NCBI GenBank assembly: GCA_024704175.1
Contig: CP085629.1
Span: 3,968,001 to 4,032,000 of the forward strand
Direction of reading: 5' to 3'
Length of the DNA: 64,000 bases
Source: Paenibacillus sp. P25
Lineage (GTDB): Bacteria; Bacillota; Bacilli; Paenibacillales; NBRC-103111
Position 1 is the first letter of the stretch. Each line of letters begins with the position of its first letter. Made by a program: the position numbers and the translations under genes. Below, one piece after another: positions 8,352 through 18,523 of the stretch. Under the pieces are notes generated by a model. That model saw only the letters and a program-made list of their open reading frames with translations. It did no database searches and was not told the DNA's origin.

Positions 8352-9935
8352 TCAAGAACCTAAAGTAACGGCAAAAATATGCAAACACGGACAATAAGGA
8401 AGAACAATCTTGTTCAGTTTTTTCTTATTTTGAATCCTGTATTTAGCGCCAAAGAGATGCCCGATATCCGGAACAAAGGCGTTGGGCACCTTTCTCTGAA
8501 TTCGGTTTGAGATGACTGGGGTTTCGCCGTATCTTGGATCCCAGACCCAATCCGTTATTGTTACAGATATAGGTTCGGTGTCCCCATCTTCAAAACCGAG
8601 CACAAGTTCGGTGACCTGATCGCCCCACTCCGCACAGCCTAAGATTGAAATTTCATCATAGACCGCTTCCTCAACGTCAATTTGCTGGTCTTGGCACGAA
8701 ATATTATCGTTTTTATAACCGAGAGGAACGGGAAGCACGAAACTCAAGTGATCTGTCGAAAGGGAGGATTCCGGGAATGCACCCTCATTTTCGAGCAGAA
8801 AAAATTCTCCCGCCCCCGTCAAATCGGCATTCGATTCGGGGTCGCCAAACGCCTGATTGTTGAAATATGGCAATAAATCCACGTAGTGGAACTTGCGATT
8901 CGCCATTTCCGTATGAACGGCATCGTTGATTTCTTTGGTCACTATTTCAGACGATTCATGAGCCGAAATCAGTTGGCCAAAGTCCAAATGCTCGAGATGG
9001 TGGAAGAACTCTGAAGACTTGATGTAGGTGGCGAAGAGACGAAACGATTCATTCAATTTCGTTAACTTGTCTTCCAGAACTTCGAAGTTCATTTTACGCG
9101 TGAGCTCGAATTTTTTCATCATGGAAGCCAGATTTTCAGCCGTTTTGGTGATTTGATCCAAATGGTCCAATTGGGCTTGCGGGCTGTGGATATAAGACAG
9201 GAATTGTTTCGTTATGTGAATGGAACCGGAAAAGAAATGCAAGGCATGAAACCATTTATCGGAATTTTGAAAATGGCCGTGCCGGATATCATCATCCAGC
9301 AAAGGCATGATGGTACCGAAAAATGCATCGGCTTGAACATCGTAGTTTTCAAAAAACAGCTGATATTTAGATTTTAGCCGGTCATACCGGGGAGGAATGC
9401 TGTTGAAATAAATTATCGTCTTGTCGCCATTGGCGAATGCTTCGTTAATCACGGCTTCTTCATATTCAAACAATGAAAAATAATGGTACTTCTCATCCAG
9501 AATGGTGTAAGTCCCGCTTTCCGGATGGACTTCCGTAATCATAACCCAGTGCGCCGCGTTTCTACTTCGGTATTCATCTCTATGGGGGATATAAAATAAA
9601 TCGTTGGATACAAAAACAGCTTCATGCCCCGCAAGGATTTCCCGGATGGATTCGGGCAGCTCCTTCGGATTTATCGTCCGAACATTTTTTTGAAGCCCAA
9701 TGCAGCTCATATCGTCCTCTAGTAAATTGTGAAAATCATAGCTCCAGCGCGAAGTATTCTTCATGATCATCTCATGGTAGAGGTTTTGCGGCTCTTCCAA
9801 GCAGTTGTAAAATAAGAGTTCTATTGGAAACCCCTTATACCTTAAGTAGCTTACGATTTGAGCGCCGCCGCAATTAAAATATTTGTGATCGATTCTTGCG
9901 AAGGGCTCGCTGATCCGGGTCTTCAAGTTTTGCAA
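8352..9935 (-). CDS. BtrH-like acyltransferase/peptidase-fold protein with a C-terminal beta-sandwich domain
   Basis: The start is set at TTG 9935, with GGGAGTG a few bases upstream and a 13-bp overlap with rfbG; longer frames to 9989 or 10031 overlap more and lack a site. The N-terminal ~230 residues carry a Cys in FNCGGAQIVSYLRYKG, a His in AAHWVMITEV and an Asp in YTILDEKY, the C-H-D order of papain-like BtrH_N proteins. BtrH transfers the carrier-bound acyl group to ribostamycin in butirosin synthesis (family knowledge). A helical middle follows, then about 150 residues with CAEWGDQVTELVLGFEDG and LPYCPCLHIFAVTL, which resembles a beta-sandwich found with carbohydrate enzymes. Last gene of the operon. 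The role is inferred from fold and neighbours. Confidence 0.6.
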   Translation of the reverse strand: MQNLKTRISEPFARIDHKYFNCGGAQIVSYLRYKGFPIELLFYNCLEEPQNLYHEMIMKNTSRWSYDFHNLLEDDMSCIGLQKNVRTINPKELPESIREILAGHEAVFVSNDLFYIPHRDEYRSRNAAHWVMITEVHPESGTYTILDEKYHYFSLFEYEEAVINEAFANGDKTIIYFNSIPPRYDRLKSKYQLFFENYDVQADAFFGTIMPLLDDDIRHGHFQNSDKWFHALHFFSGSIHITKQFLSYIHSPQAQLDHLDQITKTAENLASMMKKFELTRKMNFEVLEDKLTKLNESFRLFATYIKSSEFFHHLEHLDFGQLISAHESSEIVTKEINDAVHTEMANRKFHYVDLLPYFNNQAFGDPESNADLTGAGEFFLLENEGAFPESSLSTDHLSFVLPVPLGYKNDNISCQDQQIDVEEAVYDEISILGCAEWGDQVTELVLGFEDGDTEPISVTITDWVWDPRYGETPVISNRIQRKVPNAFVPDIGHLFGAKYRIQNKKKLNKIVLPYCPCLHIFAVTLGS

Positions 9936-11044
9936 GTTATGTTCACTCCCGTTCTTGTAAGGGTAAACGCACGAATCTGCGAAAGGCATATTTCGTACGG
10001 GTCTTCGTGATGGAGATAACGCTTGGTCCATTCCACCACCCGGGCAATGGCCTGTTCCGCATTCCAGCGGGGCCGCCAGCCGAGCCGGTTATGTGCCTTG
10101 GAGCAGTCGAGCTTCAGCAACCGGTGCTCATGCCACCGGAAGTCGGGCGGAGCGATCCGATAGCTGGCACCTTCTCCCCATGCTTCACAAAACCGGCTTG
10201 TCATCCATTCCACCGTCCGAGCATCTTCATCCCGAGGGCCGAAGTTCCAAGCTTCCCCAACGGAGGGTCCTGAAAGATACAACTGCTGTGCAAGGAGCAA
10301 ATAGCCATATAACGGATCCAGCACATGCTGCCACGGGCGTACCGCATCCGGATTGCGAAGCTCAATAACGCCGCCGGCAAGCAGCGCCCTGACGCAATCC
10401 GGGATCAGGCGATTTTTCGCCCAATCCCCTCCTCCGATCACATTGCCGGCACGCGCCGTAGCCAATGCAACGCCATGGACCGTATACTGCTCCGGCGGGA
10501 AAAACGATTTTCGATACGAAGAGGTGACGAGCTCCGAGCACGCTTTGCTGCTGGAATAAGGGTCATGCCCTCCCAGCGGATCATTTTCCCGATAGCCCCA
10601 TACCCATTCACGATTATCGTAGCATTTATCCGTTGTCACATTAATCACACATCGGACCGGAGATTTATCGCGTTTGGCCGTCCTAACCGCTTCCAGCAGA
10701 TGAACCGTACCCATCACATTCACGCTGAAAGTTTCCACCGGATCGGAATACGATTCTTGGACTAGCGGCTGGGCGCACAGATGAAAAACAATTTCCGGCG
10801 AAGCTTCCGCCAATGCGCATGCCAGCTTACGCTCATCCCGGATATCTCCGTAGGTCGAAGTCATCCTTGCTTCCAATCCGGCGAGCCTGAACAGGTTCGG
10901 CTCATCCTCGGGCGGCTCAAGCGCATAACCGTGCACCTCGGCGCCAAGCGCCAGCGACCAAAGCGTCAGCCATGCCCCCTTAAAGCCCGTATGCCCGGTG
11001 ACGAACACTTTGCGTCTGTTCCAAAACGAAGCTTCCGCCTCCAT
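9923..11044 (-). CDS. rfbG: CDP-glucose 4,6-dehydratase
   Basis: A 373-residue short-chain dehydrogenase/reductase. The N-terminal GHTGFKGAWLTLW is the NAD-binding signature special to CDP-glucose 4,6-dehydratases, followed by FHLCAQPLVQESY, NVTTDKCYDN, the catalytic YSSSK (Tyr-x3-Lys) and RAGNVIGGGDW. It converts CDP-glucose to CDP-4-keto-6-deoxyglucose in the cytoplasm. The substrate is made by the rfbF homologue in the same operon. ATG 11044 has GAGGGGG seven bases upstream. The tail after QIRAF is a little longer than usual and overlaps the next gene. No rfbH (3-dehydrase) is present in the window, so the 4-keto sugar probably goes another way than to 3,6-dideoxyhexose. Confidence 0.92.
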   Translation of the reverse strand: MEAEASFWNRRKVFVTGHTGFKGAWLTLWSLALGAEVHGYALEPPEDEPNLFRLAGLEARMTSTYGDIRDERKLACALAEASPEIVFHLCAQPLVQESYSDPVETFSVNVMGTVHLLEAVRTAKRDKSPVRCVINVTTDKCYDNREWVWGYRENDPLGGHDPYSSSKACSELVTSSYRKSFFPPEQYTVHGVALATARAGNVIGGGDWAKNRLIPDCVRALLAGGVIELRNPDAVRPWQHVLDPLYGYLLLAQQLYLSGPSVGEAWNFGPRDEDARTVEWMTSRFCEAWGEGASYRIAPPDFRWHEHRLLKLDCSKAHNRLGWRPRWNAEQAIARVVEWTKRYLHHEDPYEICLSQIRAFTLTRTGVNITCKT

Positions 11045-11092
11045 GAGAACCCCCTCTTCCGATTAAGCTTCGCTGCGATTCCGATACGATGA

Positions 11093-12152
11093 TTACAAAC
11101 TTGCCGGCAGATCCGCCAGCGGCTTCTCCAGCGACCGGGCCTGCCTTCCGATAAGCTCTCTCCCGTGTGCCACAACCGGCGACCATTGCTGCTTATGACC
11201 GCGAAGCCCGATTTTGTACAAATGAAGCAGATGCTTTTTCCACAAGAGGCTCTCTTCCTGCAGCTTTTCCGTCCAAAACGCCGACCCTTGAGAGAAAGCC
11301 CAGGCGTGCTCCTTGACGATTTCCTCTAAATACAACCATTGGTGCATGATGCTTGCCGATCCGTAAAACATAGTAAAGCTCCTTACAGCCGTCCGTAAAA
11401 GCAGCCGAGTCCCAATCTACAACCGTCTCTAGGCTTCGATACAAGGAATCATAAGCGGCAAGTCCGCGAACGGTTCCGTCGTTCCTCGAACTCCCTTGCA
11501 GATACTCCATCATTCGCCGCTTCATCAGCGTTATAAAAGCCGCTTGCCGTTCCTTTCCGGACTCGCTGACATAGGCACCATTTTCCGGTTGAACCGCATG
11601 CGGATAAATCTCCTTCATCCAGGCGACCCCATACACGCCCAGGCTGAGCTCCTTATACGATGCGGGACCTTGATACGAATGCGCCGTTCCCGTATAGTCC
11701 AGCAGAAAGGAATCGATCACATGGATCGCGCCGCTTCTTTCATCCCAACCGTAACCGCAAATCACGTGGGCCCGGCTCGGATTCTCCCGGTAAATGGGAT
11801 GATACGTCAGCGACCCGCTATGGACGAAAAGAAGCACGGGTTCCCCACTAGCAAGCGGCGGCTGTATCCTCCCAAGCAGCTTGCTGTTCGCAAGGCCTTC
11901 TTCCGTGGCAAATTCGTAATCCATCTCAGCGGGCCCGGTATCTGCAAAATGCCGCATCATTTCCTGCCCGGAACGTCCGATCCATAGCGGCCGGGACCTG
12001 GGGTGATGCTCCACATTCATGGCGTCGCAGCGGAAATAAATTTCCGCTTCCGTCATAATCAGGCCGTATTTGTCCGCCAACATCCGGCGCAGGCTGGCAA
12101 ACAGACAATGGGAACCGGCCCGAACCGGTACATCCGAAGAAGCGCCCGGCAT
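11093..12152 (-). CDS. BtrH-like protein, second copy, with a frameshift near 11375
   Basis: ATG 12152 follows the second carrier protein by 25 bp. The N-terminal half has Cys in AGSHCLFASLRRMLADKYG, then SRAHVICGYGWDERSGAIHV and IDSFLLDY, giving the C-H-D arrangement of BtrH_N-type proteins. The frame changes near 11370-11382: the C-terminus continues as MFYGSASIMHQWLYLEEIV to WSPVVAHGRELIGRQARSLE in the neighbouring frame, ending at 11093. One missing base explains it. Expected role: moving an aminoacyl or other acyl group from a carrier protein to an acceptor. It differs from the last gene of the operon in lacking the C-terminal beta-sandwich, so the two probably act on different acceptors or steps. 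Confidence 0.6.
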
Positions 12153-12177
12153 AGCTCAGCCCACCTTCCAGCTTGTT

Positions 12178-12426
12178 TCATGCATATTTCAATACCAACT
12201 GTTTGATCTTATAAATGGTATTTAAATTATCGACGAGCGACTCATCCTCCGGTACAACCATATCGAACCGGTCCTCCAGCATAACCAAAAGCTCTACCGC
12301 CGAAATCGAGGAAAGATTATAATTTCTTAAATCCGTCTCTTCATCTATTTCACTCACGATTGAACTTTCAAGACGAAGAACGTCCCCAATGATCGAGTGC
12401 AGCTCTTGCACGTCAACTTCTACCAT
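12178..12426 (-). CDS. Acyl/aminoacyl carrier protein (second of the operon)
   Basis: An acidic 82-residue protein with the four-helix carrier fold. The Ser within NYNLSSISAVELL is placed to receive 4'-phosphopantetheine, although the usual D-S-L is replaced by S-I-S or S-S-I. RBS AAAGGAG lies upstream of ATG 12426. It sits between the second ATP-grasp ligase and the BtrH-like protein, as carrier (BtrI), ligase (BtrJ) and transferase (BtrH) genes go together in butirosin synthesis. Which of the two Ser residues is modified cannot be told by eye. Confidence 0.8.
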   Translation of the reverse strand: MVEVDVQELHSIIGDVLRLESSIVSEIDEETDLRNYNLSSISAVELLVMLEDRFDMVVPEDESLVDNLNTIYKIKQLVLKYA

Positions 12427-12452
12427 GTCTCTCTGTCTCCTTTGATTTGATT

Positions 12453-13840
12453 TCAGATGATGGATTCATGACCGCGAGGCTGTTCCCTTCGGCCGGTGGA
12501 TAAAGCTTGCAAAGCTTTCTCCAAACGCGACGCGAGCTCATCGGTTTTGGACCATTCGTCCGCTATAACAAGCACAAACACCCGTCCCATGTACCGGCCC
12601 TCCTCGCTGACTGAAACCACGGGGAGCGAGCCGGCCGTATAGAGCAGAATACCTTCACCCGTATGCGGCTCATACTGCAGCTCTTCCTTCTCAAGCGACC
12701 TACTGAGAGCCGTAAAGTCCACCGGGTCATGGGTCAATATTCGATAATAACGCGAGCAGATCTTTTTATCGCCGACTACATGCTGTATGAATGAAACATA
12801 GGTCGATAACGTAAAACGCCCGTTGACCTCGATCAGAGGAATAATGACATCATCCGCCGTAATAATGGAATCGATGCCGGCCACACCGCTATAGCCCAGA
12901 CCATGAAGATACCTGCCGATGGCTTCGCCATAGCTCCGGTACGCCTCAATAATTTCGGGTTCAAGCTCCGCAGGCATCTGCGAACCGGTATAGACGGTAC
13001 CGTTCAGGATTTGGCGCTTGATCGAAAAAACGTCCACCTTGCCGTCCGGGCTGATCCAAATTTGATAGTTGATATCGGCTTTTTTCTCCATCCACTGCTC
13101 CAGTATCCAGGGATGGGCCGGACGGCGGCGGGAGACCCTGGACAGTCCTGTAAGCAAGGCATCGAAGCTTTGCTCGTTGTCAATGATATATAATCCTTTG
13201 CCGGAAGCGGCGTACGGCTCCTTGAGAATGACCCGGTTCCCGCTCCCTTTGACCCGGTCAAAGCATCCCCGCGACTCCTCGAGCGTTTCGCATTCCACTC
13301 CTTGACAGGTAGGGAACCCGAGCTCCTCGGCTATGCGTTTGTTGAATATTTTGTCATTGACTTTGGCGACCAGCCACGAGGGAGGGCCGATCAGCGAAAG
13401 CCCGCAATGCCGCGCGATGGTCTCTTCCAGTTCCGTGACTGCATACGGCAGGAACACCACGGGCAAGGCATCGCTCTCCTCAGCCAAAGTCCGAAGCCTG
13501 CCAAGCGGCGCATCGTCTTGCAGGACAAGCTCGGCGATCGGAGTATGATGATCTGCGAACTTCGGCGTCAGAATGGTGGGGATTTCAAAGCCCAGCTCCG
13601 TGAGCCGTTTCAAATAAGCGGCATCCGGCCGCTCGCGCAGGATCAGCACATCCTGCTTGCGGCACAGCAAAGCAGGTTCATCTCTTCGATGCGGCCGACG
13701 ACCCGCCGCTCCTCGCGGTCGACGATTCGCTTTTCCTGCGGATGCCAGTACTGCTCGGCGCCAATATTGCACATCCAAATTATCGTGCCCGACCTGCGTT
13801 CCGTCGTTAACATTTCTATTATCGATAACGGCTGACTCAC
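12453..13840 (-). CDS. ATP-grasp ligase (BtrJ-like amino acid:carrier protein ligase), frameshifted near 13670
   Basis: GTG 13840 has GAAGGGGGA upstream. The N-terminal part (MCNIGAEQYWHPQEKRIVD, IEEMN) joins the rest (LLCRKQDVLILRERPDAAYL) after a one-base shift at about 13665-13680. Hallmarks of the ATP-grasp fold are VNDKIFNKRIAEELGFPT, VILKEPYAASGKGLYII, ILEQWMEKKADINYQIW and the metal-binding PLIEVNGRFTLSTYV. Such enzymes activate a carboxylate as acyl phosphate; BtrJ loads glutamate onto a carrier protein. It shares the opening AEQYW and overall plan with the ATP-grasp protein at 21847-23211, so the two are paralogues. It lies directly next to a carrier protein gene. Confidence 0.75.
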
Positions 13841-13873
13841 GTTATCCCCCTTCGGACAGCCGATGCTGCCCTT

Positions 13874-15109
13874 TTACGAAATCGCTCCAGTCCCCCGCTC
13901 CCGCAGAAGATAAACATGGCCTTGATCCACCAGCACTTCGGCCGGCGGCGGATGACTGAGGAATAAGACCGGACTGTGCGTCAGGCCGTAAGCGCCGGAT
14001 TTCTCGATCACGATGACATCGCCGGCTTCGGCCCGTGGAAGCACGACCTTTTGCCCCAGCACGTCGGTTGCCGTACAGAGCGGTCCGGTTACGTATACTT
14101 CCTCCGGTTCGCCGGTTTGCGCGAGTACCCGCATGGGAAAGTTATTGCGTATATATCTGCCGAGAAAGGCCGATGACGCATGCTGGTGGGACCCTCCGTC
14201 GCAGATCAGGTACGTGTTTCCTTTGCTTTCCTTGCGGTACAGCACCCGGGTAACGAAGACGCCGGATTCCGCCATGAGATACCGGCCGCTCTCGACAGCA
14301 AGCCTGATGCCGGTCAAGCTCTCCCGGAACGTATCCCATAACTCCTTTAGACCTTCCTTCAGCACGGTGAGGTCGAGCCCGGTTTCTTTGCTGAAGTAAG
14401 GAATACCGAAGCCTCCTCCGACATCGATAAACTCCAGCTCCATGCCGTACTGCCTCGCATAATCCAGCGACATGCGCACCGTGTCCCGAATATGGCGGAT
14501 GATGGCCGCCTCCTGCAGAATCTGCGTGCCGAGATAAACATGGAATCCGATCAACCGGACGTGGGACGAACGGCGAATCGCAGTGATCGCTTCCGGCAGC
14601 AGCGCCTCATCCAGACCGAACTGGGAAGCGACGCCCGACATTTGGATGCCGGCCGCCTGGCCCTGAACATTCGGATTCACCCGCAGGGAGACGGATACTA
14701 CTTTTCCATGTTTCCTGGCCATACTGTCAATCATCTGTATTTCTTCTATATTTTCAATATTTATGCTGTAAATTTCATGATGAACCGCCAGCTCCAATTC
14801 GGCGACCGTTTTGCCCGGACTGGTGAAGATGATATGCCCGGGCTCAAATCCGGCCTCGAGAGCGGTTGTCAGTTCCCCTCCCGAAGCAACCTCGACCCGG
14901 CACCCCTGCCTCCGCAGAAATTGAGCGATACCGAGCAAGGGATTGCACTTCATTGAATAAAAGATTTCCGCTTCCGGCGGGAAACAGGACCGAAGCGCCT
15001 TAAGCTTTTCCTTCACCACTTCGCCATGATATACATAAAGCGGGGTGCCATAAGAGGCAATGATATCCGCCAGCTGCGCGTCCGCAGCCGCCTTTACGCC
15101 GGTTTCCAC
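13874..15109 (-). CDS. BtrK-type PLP-dependent decarboxylase (fold III, DapDC-like)
   Basis: Fold-III decarboxylase with PLP lysine in FYSMKCNPLLG, VASGGEL, VGGGFGIPYFS, ESGRYL, LYRKESKG, DGGSHQHASSAFLGR, GPLCTATDVLG and SGAYGLTHSPVLFL. These match, from memory, BtrK, the L-glutamyl-[carrier protein] decarboxylase of butirosin synthesis, more closely than diaminopimelate decarboxylase. A carrier-bound amino acid is therefore the likely substrate and a carrier-bound amine the product. The start is uncertain: GTG 15109 (16-bp overlap with rfbF, AAGGCGG upstream) is preferred; ATG 15130 is possible. The neighbouring ATP-grasp and carrier genes support the role. Confidence 0.85.
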   Translation of the reverse strand: METGVKAAADAQLADIIASYGTPLYVYHGEVVKEKLKALRSCFPPEAEIFYSMKCNPLLGIAQFLRRQGCRVEVASGGELTTALEAGFEPGHIIFTSPGKTVAELELAVHHEIYSINIENIEEIQMIDSMARKHGKVVSVSLRVNPNVQGQAAGIQMSGVASQFGLDEALLPEAITAIRRSSHVRLIGFHVYLGTQILQEAAIIRHIRDTVRMSLDYARQYGMELEFIDVGGGFGIPYFSKETGLDLTVLKEGLKELWDTFRESLTGIRLAVESGRYLMAESGVFVTRVLYRKESKGNTYLICDGGSHQHASSAFLGRYIRNNFPMRVLAQTGEPEEVYVTGPLCTATDVLGQKVVLPRAEAGDVIVIEKSGAYGLTHSPVLFLSHPPPAEVLVDQGHVYLLRERGTGAIS

Positions 15110-15864
15110 GGGGCATTCCCGCCTTCCCATAAGCTTTCCAAATACCGTTTGTCCCGCAGCGTATCCATGCACTCCCAGAACCCTTCGTGGCGGTATGCCG
15201 CCAGCTGCCCGTCCCTGGCCAGCAGGCTGAGCACCTCCCGTTCCAGCTCCGTCTGATCGCCGCTCAAATAGTCGAATATCCCCGGTTCGAACACAAAGAA
15301 TCCCCCGTTAATCCAGCTGTCTTCGGCGGTCACCTTCTCCTTGAACACCGATACCGAGTTCCCTTCGAGCTCGATGGTGCCGAATCTTCCCCGGGGTTTG
15401 ACCGCCGTAACCGTCGCCAGCTTGCCGTGCGCGCGATGATAATCCAGCGACTCCTGCAGGTTAATATCGCTGACGCCATCCCCGTAGGTCACCATGAACG
15501 TATCGTCCTGCAGCTGAGAGCGCAGCCGGTGGAGCCGTCCACCCGTCGTCGTATTGAGACCCGTATCCGTCAAATGTACAATCCAGTCCTCGCAGCCGCT
15601 TTTGTTCACTTGAACCTGATGGTCCTTCATCCGAATCGTGAGGTCGCTCAGAAGATAATGAAAGTTCATGAAATATTGCTTGATGGCCGCCCCCTTGTAA
15701 CCGAGAGCGATAAAAAACTCTTTAAAGCCGTAATGGCTGTAGCTGTTCATAATGTGACACATGATCGGCAAATGCCCGATCTCAACGAGAGGCTTGGGCG
15801 TCACCGCCGTTTCCTCGCTTAATCTGGTGCCGTAGCCTCCGCATAATAGCACTACCTTCGTCAT
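15094..15864 (-). CDS. rfbF: Glucose-1-phosphate cytidylyltransferase
   Basis: A 256-residue nucleotidyltransferase starting MTKVVLLCGGYGTRLSEET, with PKPLVEIG, FFIALGYKG, TYGDGVSDINL and GFWECMDTLRDK. These are the signatures of glucose-1-phosphate cytidylyltransferase, which makes CDP-glucose from glucose-1-phosphate and CTP. ATG 15864 was chosen over 15870 and upstream codons because AGGTGA is at the right distance. Together with rfbG it supplies CDP-4-keto-6-deoxyglucose. The overlap with the decarboxylase gene indicates translational coupling. Confidence 0.95.
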   Translation of the reverse strand: MTKVVLLCGGYGTRLSEETAVTPKPLVEIGHLPIMCHIMNSYSHYGFKEFFIALGYKGAAIKQYFMNFHYLLSDLTIRMKDHQVQVNKSGCEDWIVHLTDTGLNTTTGGRLHRLRSQLQDDTFMVTYGDGVSDINLQESLDYHRAHGKLATVTAVKPRGRFGTIELEGNSVSVFKEKVTAEDSWINGGFFVFEPGIFDYLSGDQTELEREVLSLLARDGQLAAYRHEGFWECMDTLRDKRYLESLWEGGNAPWKPA

Positions 15865-15889
15865 TCCCATATCACCTGATCTTTCACCA

Positions 15890-16711
15890 TTAGCTGCTCG
15901 CGCTCGTATAACTGCGAATGGCAATCCGCCAAATCCCTCGGGTAATGAGCAAAAACAATACGGGTGCGGCAAGTCCCCAGAGCAGTTGTCCCGGACTGAG
16001 ACGCTGCATCACATACAATGGGGATAAATTCGTGATGAGGAACACGGGCAGAACGAACGTACCCGCCCGCTGAATCGTTTTGTTATAAATCGACATCGGC
16101 ATTTGGTTAAAATCAAAGAGGGCGTTCGAAATCTCGTTGACTCCGCCCGTCTTCACGGTCCAGAAAGAAATTAACTGCGGGATCAGGAAAATGGCATAAG
16201 TGAGAACGACCCCCAGCAGCAAAAAACCGATGAACCCTGCCGTATTCGCCGGCGTGAAAGGAATACCCGAACGTCTCCATCCGAATACGACCAGCAAGAT
16301 GCCACCAACCAGATTCGGGATCGAATAGCCGATATCGATCGTCCGCAGAGTCGCCATGAACTGAAGCGAAATCGGCTTCGTCATCATCATATCCAGCGTG
16401 CCTGTGCGGACATGCTCGGGAAGGCGAATAAAGTTGCTGTAGAAAAAGGTGGCGTACAACCCGGCCATAAGGGTATAAGCACCGATAAACAGAATGATTT
16501 GATCCGGCGAGACGCCGTTGATGTGCACCCCGATGCGGTAAATGACGTAGGCGTAAGAAAGCTTGATGCATAGAAAGCCGATTTCAATCATGATCCCGAA
16601 CAAAAAATTGATCCGGTACTCCATCATCAAGAGGAGACTGTTCTTCATAAACAACGCATAAATCAAGGCGTATCTCTTGGCTTCCTTCCAAACCATGGAC
16701 AAACGCTTCAC
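15890..16711 (-). CDS. ABC-2 family exporter permease subunit
   Basis: A 273-residue membrane protein with six predicted helices, for example at FLFGIMIEIGFLCIKLSYAY, ILFIGAYTLMAGLYATFF and GFIGFLLLGVVLTYAIFLI, and the family-typical LPEHVRTGTLDMMMTKPIS. This is the ABC-2/DUF990-type permease commonly paired with a second permease and a COG4586-like ATPase. GTG 16711 overlaps the expected TGA of the preceding permease (GTGA), typical of coupled subunits. It should export the product of the operon or a glycan precursor; the substrate is unknown. Confidence 0.85.
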   Translation of the reverse strand: MKRLSMVWKEAKRYALIYALFMKNSLLLMMEYRINFLFGIMIEIGFLCIKLSYAYVIYRIGVHINGVSPDQIILFIGAYTLMAGLYATFFYSNFIRLPEHVRTGTLDMMMTKPISLQFMATLRTIDIGYSIPNLVGGILLVVFGWRRSGIPFTPANTAGFIGFLLLGVVLTYAIFLIPQLISFWTVKTGGVNEISNALFDFNQMPMSIYNKTIQRAGTFVLPVFLITNLSPLYVMQRLSPGQLLWGLAAPVLFLLITRGIWRIAIRSYTSASS

Positions 16712-17507
16712 CCCCTGCCGACTCGTACTTCCGCATCCCGCTGTGCCACAGAACGGCGGCTATCGCCGCCAATATCGCGATCCACATGACCTGCGGCCCA
16801 ATCCCGGGCAGCGGCCCGGCCTGCGGAATTTTGCCAAGAAGCACGTTGACGGGAAAGAACACGATATACTTGAAGGGAAGCATGTTGAGCACGGTCTGAG
16901 CCGCGGGACCGAACATATCCAGCGGGAAGACGCCTCCGCTTGCAATGCCGGCAATCAAGCTGAAAGTCAAGAAGATGCCCCATACTTCGATGATCCAGAA
17001 CGAAATCATGCTCAAATTGAAATAAATCAAAAAATTCATAGTAATCGCCAAGGGCAGCGCGATCAAGCAAGCGGCAAGCCTCGAAGCCTCCCATACGACG
17101 ACTTCGCGAAACCATCCCAGAATGACCAGCGTGATCAGAAGGATGACGAGCAGATGCATACATTTCTCGCCGAGAAAGCTGCACAGCCGATAGCCGAAAT
17201 AGTGTACAGGCTGCACGACAAATTTGCTGAGCTGGCCGTTCTTCACATCGCCGGCAACCTCATATTCAAACCCCGTCGCTGCAAGCTTGGCAAACAAGGC
17301 GGCCAAGAACGAATAGGCTATGACCTGCCCTTCCGAATAACCGAAGATATCGGATGAAGTCGTGCTGCGAAAGATCGCATGCCATAAAAAGACTTGAATG
17401 ACGATCGGAAAAACGGTGCTCAGCAAGCTGAGCAGAAAGTTGGTACGGTATTCGATGGAGTTCTGCACGCCCATTTTGAAGGTGACGGCGTATTTTCGCA
17501 GGTGCAT
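16708..17507 (-). CDS. ABC-2 family exporter permease subunit, probable one-base deletion at its end
   Basis: Six predicted helices; TNFLLSLLSTVFPIVIQVFL and AGDVKNGQLSKFVVQPVHYF are typical of the ABC-2 permease partner. As written, the frame runs on to 16584 in out-of-frame sequence over the next gene. One extra G in the G5 run (plus-strand C5, 16711-16715) would end it at TGA 16710-16708, giving about 266 residues and a GTGA overlap with the next subunit, which is the family's normal length. ATG 17507 overlaps the stop of the ATPase gene by one base. Confidence 0.8.
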
Positions 17508-18492
17508 CAGACCGCGTCCTCCTTCTTCTGATACACCATGGAAATCCCTTCCTCAATGGATATATTCTCGATGGTGAAGTCGATGACCGGCGACTCATGA
17601 AGAATTTGCTGGGAGCGTTCTTTCAGCCCCGACTTTTCCACTTCAAGCACAGCCTCCATGCCATTAAACTCCCTGACGATTCCGAACTGCCGAAGCCTGT
17701 GTTCGCTGCAAGCGTCGGCAAATTTCAGCTTCATAATCTTCTTTCGGTCAAGCAGGGAATGGATCCTTGTCAAATCGCCGTCATAAGCCACTTGGCCGCC
17801 GCTTATGATCAGCGTCCGTTTGCATAAGTCCTCGATATCGTTCATGTAATGACTGGTCAGAAGGACCGTTGTCCGGTGCTGGGCGTTATAATATTTAAGA
17901 AATTCACGTATGTTCCGTTGAGAAATGACATCCAGTCCTATCGTCGGTTCATCCAGAAACAGCACCCGGGGCCGGTGCAGCAGGGAAGCAATCAGCTCCA
18001 GCTTCATCCGCTCTCCGAGCGAGAGCCTGCGGACTTGAACCTTCAGCGGCTCCTTCACGTCCAGCGGCTCCGCCAGTTCAGCTACCGTATGCTCATAGAC
18101 CCGGTCTTCCACTTCATAGATGTGCTTGTTCAGGTATAACGATTCGTTGGCCGGAAGGTCCCACCACAGCTGGCTCTTCTGTCCCATGACAATGGAAAAC
18201 TGCTTCTTGAACGCCTTCCTCCGTTCCCAAGGCTGAAAGCCGAGGACCGAGGCGCTTCCGTCGCTGGGGAACAAGATACCGGAGAGCATCTTGAGCGTCG
18301 TCGTTTTCCCGGCTCCGTTCGGCCCAAGGAACCCGACCATTTCCCCTCCTCAATCTCGAAGGAAACGCCCTTGACCGCTTCCTTGACCAAGGACTCACGA
18401 CGGAACAGATTGCGAATGGAGCTTTTTAGGCCCATCTCCTTCTTGTAATAGCGGAACGATTTTGATAAATCCTGAACGATAATGGCTAACAT
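17507..18492 (-). CDS. ABC exporter ATPase subunit, frameshifted at the Walker A region
   Basis: Residues from MLAIIVQDLSKSFRYYKKEM and VKGVSFEIEEG (ATG 18492) join VGFLGPNGAGKTTTLKML (Walker A) after adding one G to the run at 18343-18346. The rest is intact: RLSLGERMKLELIASLLHRP (signature), VLFLDEPTIGLD (Walker B) and LLTSHYMNDIEDL (H loop). The length, about 328 residues with a C-terminal regulatory part, fits COG4586-type ATPases that work with the two ABC-2 permeases encoded next. The Walker A motif is intact once the base is restored, so a sequence error is likelier than loss of function. Confidence 0.8.
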
Positions 18493-18523
18493 GCAATCGT
18501 TTATCCTTTCCGAAAAAAATCCG

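Noticed and set aside
13874..15109. Lysine pathway diaminopimelate decarboxylase (lysA)
   Set aside because: Motifs and neighbours fit the BtrK type acting on carrier-bound amino acids better; no lysine genes are nearby.
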